Origin: Alistipes sp.
GTDB taxonomy: Bacteria > Bacteroidota > Bacteroidia > Bacteroidales > Rikenellaceae
Assembly: GCA_020026415.1 (NCBI GenBank)
Contig: JAHHQL010000002.1
Span: 1 to 64,000 of the forward strand
DNA: 64,000 nucleotides
Direction of reading: 5' to 3'
In this document: piece by piece, positions 60,229 to 64,000 of the stretch
How positions within the stretch are numbered: the stretch's first letter is position 1
Layout of the letters: each line of letters begins with the position of its first letter
Notes under the pieces: model-generated
The model's database searches: none
What the model was told of the DNA's origin: nothing
The model's input: only the letters and a program-made list of their open reading frames with translations
Position numbers and translations under genes: made by a program

Positions 60229-62766
60229 ATGTTGACTGAAGAAGAAAAGAATGCCGGTTTGGTGGGACGCATTATTCCCATCAATATCGAAGAGCAGATG
60301 AAGTCGGCCTATATCGACTATTCGATGTCGGTAATTGTGTCGCGTGCGCTGCCTGATGTCCGTGACGGTCTGAAACCCGTACATCGAAGAATCCTTTACG
60401 ATATGTCCGAGGAACTGAATCTCTACTCGGACAAGCCGACGCGTAAGTCGGCACGTATCGTCGGTGATGTGCTCGGTAAGTTCCACCCCCACGGCGACTC
60501 GTCGGTCTATGATGCCATGGTGCGTCTGGCGCAGGATTGGTCGGTGCGTTATCCTTTGGTTGATGGTCAGGGTAACTTCGGTTCGATGGACGGCGACTCG
60601 CCGGCTGCCATGCGTTATACCGAGGCGCGTATGAAGAAAATCACCGACGAGGTGATGGCCGACATCAACAAGGAGACGGTCGATTGGACGCTCAACTTCG
60701 ACGATACCATCCCCGAACCTACCGTGCTGCCCACGAAGATCCCGTTGCTGATCGTAAACGGTGCGAGCGGTATTGCCGTAGGTATGGCGACGAACATGGC
60801 TCCCCACAACCTTGGCGAGGTGGTCGATGCCTGCTGTGCTTATGTCGATAACCCCGAAATCACGGGCGAGGAGTTGCTCAAGTACATCAAGGGCCCCGAT
60901 TTCCCGACGGGCGGCATCATCTACGGATACGAAGGCGTCAAGGAGGCGATGCTGACGGGTCGCGGTCGTGTGATCATCCGTGCCAAAACCGAAATCGAAC
61001 ATACGGAATCGGGTCGCGAGTGCATCGTGATCACCGAGATCCCCTATATGCTGAACAAGGCCGACACGATCAAGAAGATCGCCGACATGATCAACGAGAA
61101 GAAGATCGAAGGCATCTCCTACATCAACGACGAGTCGGACCGTAACGGTATGCGTATCGTCATCATCTTGAAACACGATGCCGTGGCGAGCGTGGTGCTC
61201 AACACCTTGTTTAAGAATACACCGCTTCAGAGTTCGTTCGCCGTGAACAACATCGCCCTCGTGAAGGGTCGTCCCCAGTTGCTCTCGATGCGCGATCTGA
61301 TTCATCACTTCATCGAGCACCGTCACGAGGTGGTCGTCCGCCGTACGCGTTTCGACAAGCGCAAGGCCGAGGAGCGTCTGCACATCGTGCTGGGTCTGTT
61401 GATCGCACAGGACAACATCGACGAGATCGTACACATCATCCGTTCGTCGAAGACCCCCGACGAGGCCAAGCAGACGATGATCGCCCGTTTCGGCCTGTCG
61501 GAGATTCAGGCATCGGCCATCATCGAGATGCGTCTGCGTGCTCTGACCGGTCTGGAGCACGGCAAACTGGTTGCCGAGCGTGACGAGTTGGAAAAACTGA
61601 TCGCTTACCTGACGGAGGTTCTGGAAACGCCTTCGTTGCAGTTCAAGATCATCAAGGACGAATTGATCGACATGAAGCAGAAATACGGTGACGAGCGTCG
61701 TTCGGAGATCGTTTATGCTTCGGAGGAGTTCAACCCCGAAGATTTCTACGCCGATGACGATATGGTGATCACCATTTCGCATCTGGGCTACATCAAGCGT
61801 ACGCCGCTGACCGACTACCGCGCACAAAACCGCGGCGGTGTGGGAGCCAAGGGCAGTGCAACGCGCGACGAGGACTTCATCGAGCACATCTACATGGCCT
61901 CGATGCACAACACGATGCTCTTCTTCACGGAAAAGGGTCGCTGCTTCTGGCTGAAAGTGTATGAAATTCCTGAGGGAACCCGTTCTTCAAAGGGACGCGC
62001 CATTCAGAATGTCATCCAGATCGAACCCGACGACAAGGTTCGCGCTTATATTAATGTAAAACAACTCAACGACGAGGAGTATGTCAATAACAACTACATC
62101 ATCATGTGTACCAAGCGCGGTACCATCAAGAAGACCAAGTTGGAGGCTTACTCGCGTCCCCGTCAGAACGGAGTCAATGCCATCGTGATCCGTGAGGGCG
62201 ACCAGCTGATCGAGGCGAAACTCACGAGCGGTCATGCCGAAGTGATGATTGCCGCCAAGCAGGGCAAGGCCATCCGCTTCAACGAGGAGACCGTACGTCC
62301 GATCGGTCGTGTCGGTGCGGGTGTCCGCGGTATTTCGATCGAGGAAGACGATGAGGTTGTAGGCATGATCTGCATCGAGCCCGAATCGAAACAGGATGTA
62401 CTGGTACTGAGCGAGAACGGTTTCGGTAAGCGTACCGATCTGGAAGAGTACCGTATCACGAACCGTGGCGGTAAGGGTGTTAAGACGATCAACATCACCG
62501 AAAAGACGGGCGATCTGATCTCGATTCAGGCCGTGACCGACGAGAACGATCTGATGATCATCAACCGTTCGGGTCTGACGATCCGCACGGGTGTGGATCA
62601 GATCCGTCTGGCAGGCCGTGCAACGCAGGGTGTGAAGATCATCAACCTGCGCGAGGACGACGCCATCGCATCGGTGATGGCCGTGCCCAAAGATGACGAG
62701 GAGGAGGCTGCAACCGAGACCACCGAAACCGTGGCAACGGAAACTCCCGCACAAAGCGAAGAATAA
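60229..62766 (+). CDS. gyrA: DNA gyrase subunit A
   Basis: An 845-residue gyrase cleavage subunit. The quinolone region reads F-H-P-H-G-D-S-S-V-Y-D with serine and aspartate at the positions of E. coli S83 and D87, so no common resistance change is seen. The catalytic tyrosine is in A-A-M-R-Y-T-E-A-R-M. The C-terminal domain has the gyrase box Q-N-R-G-G-V-G-A-K-G needed for wrapping. The ATG at 60229 is used; upstream codons overlap the promoter. The tail is Glu/Thr-rich. gyrB is not in the window; a TPR gene follows 33 bases downstream. Confidence 0.97.
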   Translation: MLTEEEKNAGLVGRIIPINIEEQMKSAYIDYSMSVIVSRALPDVRDGLKPVHRRILYDMSEELNLYSDKPTRKSARIVGDVLGKFHPHGDSSVYDAMVRLAQDWSVRYPLVDGQGNFGSMDGDSPAAMRYTEARMKKITDEVMADINKETVDWTLNFDDTIPEPTVLPTKIPLLIVNGASGIAVGMATNMAPHNLGEVVDACCAYVDNPEITGEELLKYIKGPDFPTGGIIYGYEGVKEAMLTGRGRVIIRAKTEIEHTESGRECIVITEIPYMLNKADTIKKIADMINEKKIEGISYINDESDRNGMRIVIILKHDAVASVVLNTLFKNTPLQSSFAVNNIALVKGRPQLLSMRDLIHHFIEHRHEVVVRRTRFDKRKAEERLHIVLGLLIAQDNIDEIVHIIRSSKTPDEAKQTMIARFGLSEIQASAIIEMRLRALTGLEHGKLVAERDELEKLIAYLTEVLETPSLQFKIIKDELIDMKQKYGDERRSEIVYASEEFNPEDFYADDDMVITISHLGYIKRTPLTDYRAQNRGGVGAKGSATRDEDFIEHIYMASMHNTMLFFTEKGRCFWLKVYEIPEGTRSSKGRAIQNVIQIEPDDKVRAYINVKQLNDEEYVNNNYIIMCTKRGTIKKTKLEAYSRPRQNGVNAIVIREGDQLIEAKLTSGHAEVMIAAKQGKAIRFNEETVRPIGRVGAGVRGISIEEDDEVVGMICIEPESKQDVLVLSENGFGKRTDLEEYRITNRGGKGVKTINITEKTGDLISIQAVTDENDLMIINRSGLTIRTGVDQIRLAGRATQGVKIINLREDDAIASVMAVPKDDEEEAATETTETVATETPAQSEE

Positions 62767-62799
62767 CTGACAAAAAATACCTTAATAAAGAGTTCAATT

Positions 62800-64000
62800 A
62801 TGAAGAAATCAATTTTGACGGTTTTCGCTGCAATGTTGCTTGCAGTGCCCGTCGCACAAGCACAGAAGGTAAATAAAGACGCTTTGCTCTCGAAGATCGA
62901 GAAGAGCGACGCCGAGATTGCCGATGCCAAGAAGAATGGCAAGTCTGCCACTTGGATCAAGCGAGGCAAGGCATTTTTCGAGGCGGCACATGCACCCGTG
63001 AAGGATATTGCACAGACATTGACTCCCGATCGCTGGCAGTTGGCTTTGGGCGAGCCTGCGCAACAGCCCACGGTTGAGGTCGTAAACGGCATGCAGATGG
63101 CTTGCTTGCAGTATCCCTATCTGAAACTGTATGTAAATCCGCAGAACGGTACGATCATCACTTGGGAGCAGACCGACCGCGTTCTGGAGGGTGGTTACGA
63201 GAAGGCTTTGGAGGCATACGAGAAGGCACTCGAAATCGACCCCAAATGTCAGGAGAAAGTGCGTCCCGGCATGGAAGAGTTGTTGAATGCAGTCAGCCAG
63301 CAGGGTAACGTCTATAAGGATCTGGGCAACTCGCGCAAGGCCGGTGAATATTACAGCCTTGCACACCGCATCCTGCTTTCACCGGGTTATGGTCTGACCG
63401 AAACCGAGAAACCTCAGGCTCAGTTCGTCCTCTACCTCGCAGGCCGTATGTTTGCCGTTGATGCATTCACCAACACGAATCTCGATTCGGCATCGAAAGG
63501 TGTTGCTTCGTTCAACGAGTTGCTGAACGAGGGTTACGAGGGTCAGAACGGCGACTGCTACTACTATCTGTTCTATTGCTACTTCTGCCAGAAGGATCAG
63601 GATGCTTCGTATGTGATGAAAGCCAAAGAGGCATTGGAGATGGGTATCGACAAGTATCCGACCAATCAGGAGATTCTGAAGGGTCTGATCGACCTCTACA
63701 CCAAGGAGCAGGGCATCGGTGATCCCAAGGAACTGATTGACCGTCTGGAGAAGACGATCGCTTCGGATCCTGAGAACTACGAGTTGTGGATGGGTCGCGG
63801 TATCCTGTTCAATTCGCTGGGAGACCTCGATCAGAGTATCGTTTCGTTCAGCAAGGCTGCCGAGTTGAAGCCTGAGATGATCGACGCTTTGTACTATACG
63901 GCTCTTTCTTATACGCTGAAAGCCAACGGTATTCTCGACGAACTGAACAACATGCACCAGATCAGTGCTGCCGACAGCGATGCTGCCATGGCCAAGGCTG
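62800..64000 (+). CDS. Exported TPR protein, cut by the window edge
   Basis: An open frame of 400 codons with no stop before the window ends. The signal peptide ends V-A-Q-A-Q. Tetratricopeptide-like helix pairs run through the protein (Y-E-K-A-L-E-A-Y-E-K-A-L-E-I-D-P near 135-150; L-G-D-L-D-Q-S-I-V-S-F-S-K-A-A-E near 345-360). It is probably a periplasmic scaffold. It starts 33 bases after gyrA without its own clear promoter, so the two may be cotranscribed. Confidence 0.85.
   Translation, partial: MKKSILTVFAAMLLAVPVAQAQKVNKDALLSKIEKSDAEIADAKKNGKSATWIKRGKAFFEAAHAPVKDIAQTLTPDRWQLALGEPAQQPTVEVVNGMQMACLQYPYLKLYVNPQNGTIITWEQTDRVLEGGYEKALEAYEKALEIDPKCQEKVRPGMEELLNAVSQQGNVYKDLGNSRKAGEYYSLAHRILLSPGYGLTETEKPQAQFVLYLAGRMFAVDAFTNTNLDSASKGVASFNELLNEGYEGQNGDCYYYLFYCYFCQKDQDASYVMKAKEALEMGIDKYPTNQEILKGLIDLYTKEQGIGDPKELIDRLEKTIASDPENYELWMGRGILFNSLGDLDQSIVSFSKAAELKPEMIDALYYTALSYTLKANGILDELNNMHQISAADSDAAMAKA

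Noticed and set aside
60229..62766. Second parC instead of gyrA
   Set aside because: A gyrase box (Q-N-R-G-G-V-G-A-K-G) is present in the C-terminal domain, and parC proper is next to parE.
1..64000. tRNA, rRNA, IS elements or phage attachment sites
   Set aside because: Looked for and none recognised by eye. A tRNAscan or IS search would be needed to exclude them fully.

Overview
This window looks like chromosome from a Bacteroidetes bacterium of the order Bacteroidales, most likely an Alistipes-like Rikenellaceae member. The evidence is the repeated promoter -7 element TAnnTTTG, the fused SecDF, and Bacteroidetes-type families (CCDC81-type HU domain, DUF4831, TIGR02757, OPX/Wzc). The core genes are moderately GC-rich. 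The genus is an inference, not a measurement. No rRNA, tRNA, CRISPR array or insertion sequence was recognised.

Layout. Positions 1-2050 are a sharply AT-rich two-gene island (RloA-type ATPase plus RloB TOPRIM-like protein), probably an acquired abortive-infection module. From 2.05 to 6.4 kb come a voltage-gated K+ channel, a PhnP-like hydrolase, a short-chain dehydrogenase, prs and engB. From 6.4 to 14.3 kb lies one minus-strand operon of six uncharacterised exported proteins. Several look like the LPP20/CsgG/FlgT class of envelope proteins and the last is transglutaminase-like; this is the best candidate for an undescribed system. cdaA (c-di-AMP synthase) stands alone at 14.6 kb. From 15.9 to 19.4 kb a minus operon joins a membrane-anchored CCDC81/HU-like protein, a sigma-54 activator, lptE, a TPR protein and secG. 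From 19.6 to 26 kb are an arginine-decarboxylase-like enzyme, an OmpH-like chaperone divergent from ruvA, a DUF2059 protein, two FKBP-like lipoproteins and a small HTH protein.

The second half is mostly housekeeping: secDF; a ybbR-coaE-folP-lolD-TIGR02757-trmN6 operon; a DUF4831 protein; an AlkD-like protein; a minus operon M23-dxr-rseP-lipoprotein-radA; a sugar nucleotidyltransferase; wza-wzc-HAD; TPM and LemA proteins; a DMT transporter; a plsC-parE-parC-aroK-murI operon; ftsK, a porin and lolA; gyrA; and a TPR protein cut by the window edge.

Envelope biogenesis is the shared theme. SecG and SecDF export proteins, LolA and LolD sort lipoproteins, LptE inserts LPS, RseP handles stress proteolysis, Wza and Wzc export polysaccharide, and FKBP, OmpH and LPP20-like proteins act outside the cytoplasm. 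A second theme is chromosome topology and segregation (ParE, ParC, GyrA, FtsK, RuvA, RadA). Almost every transcription unit has a visible TAnnTTTG box and an intrinsic terminator.
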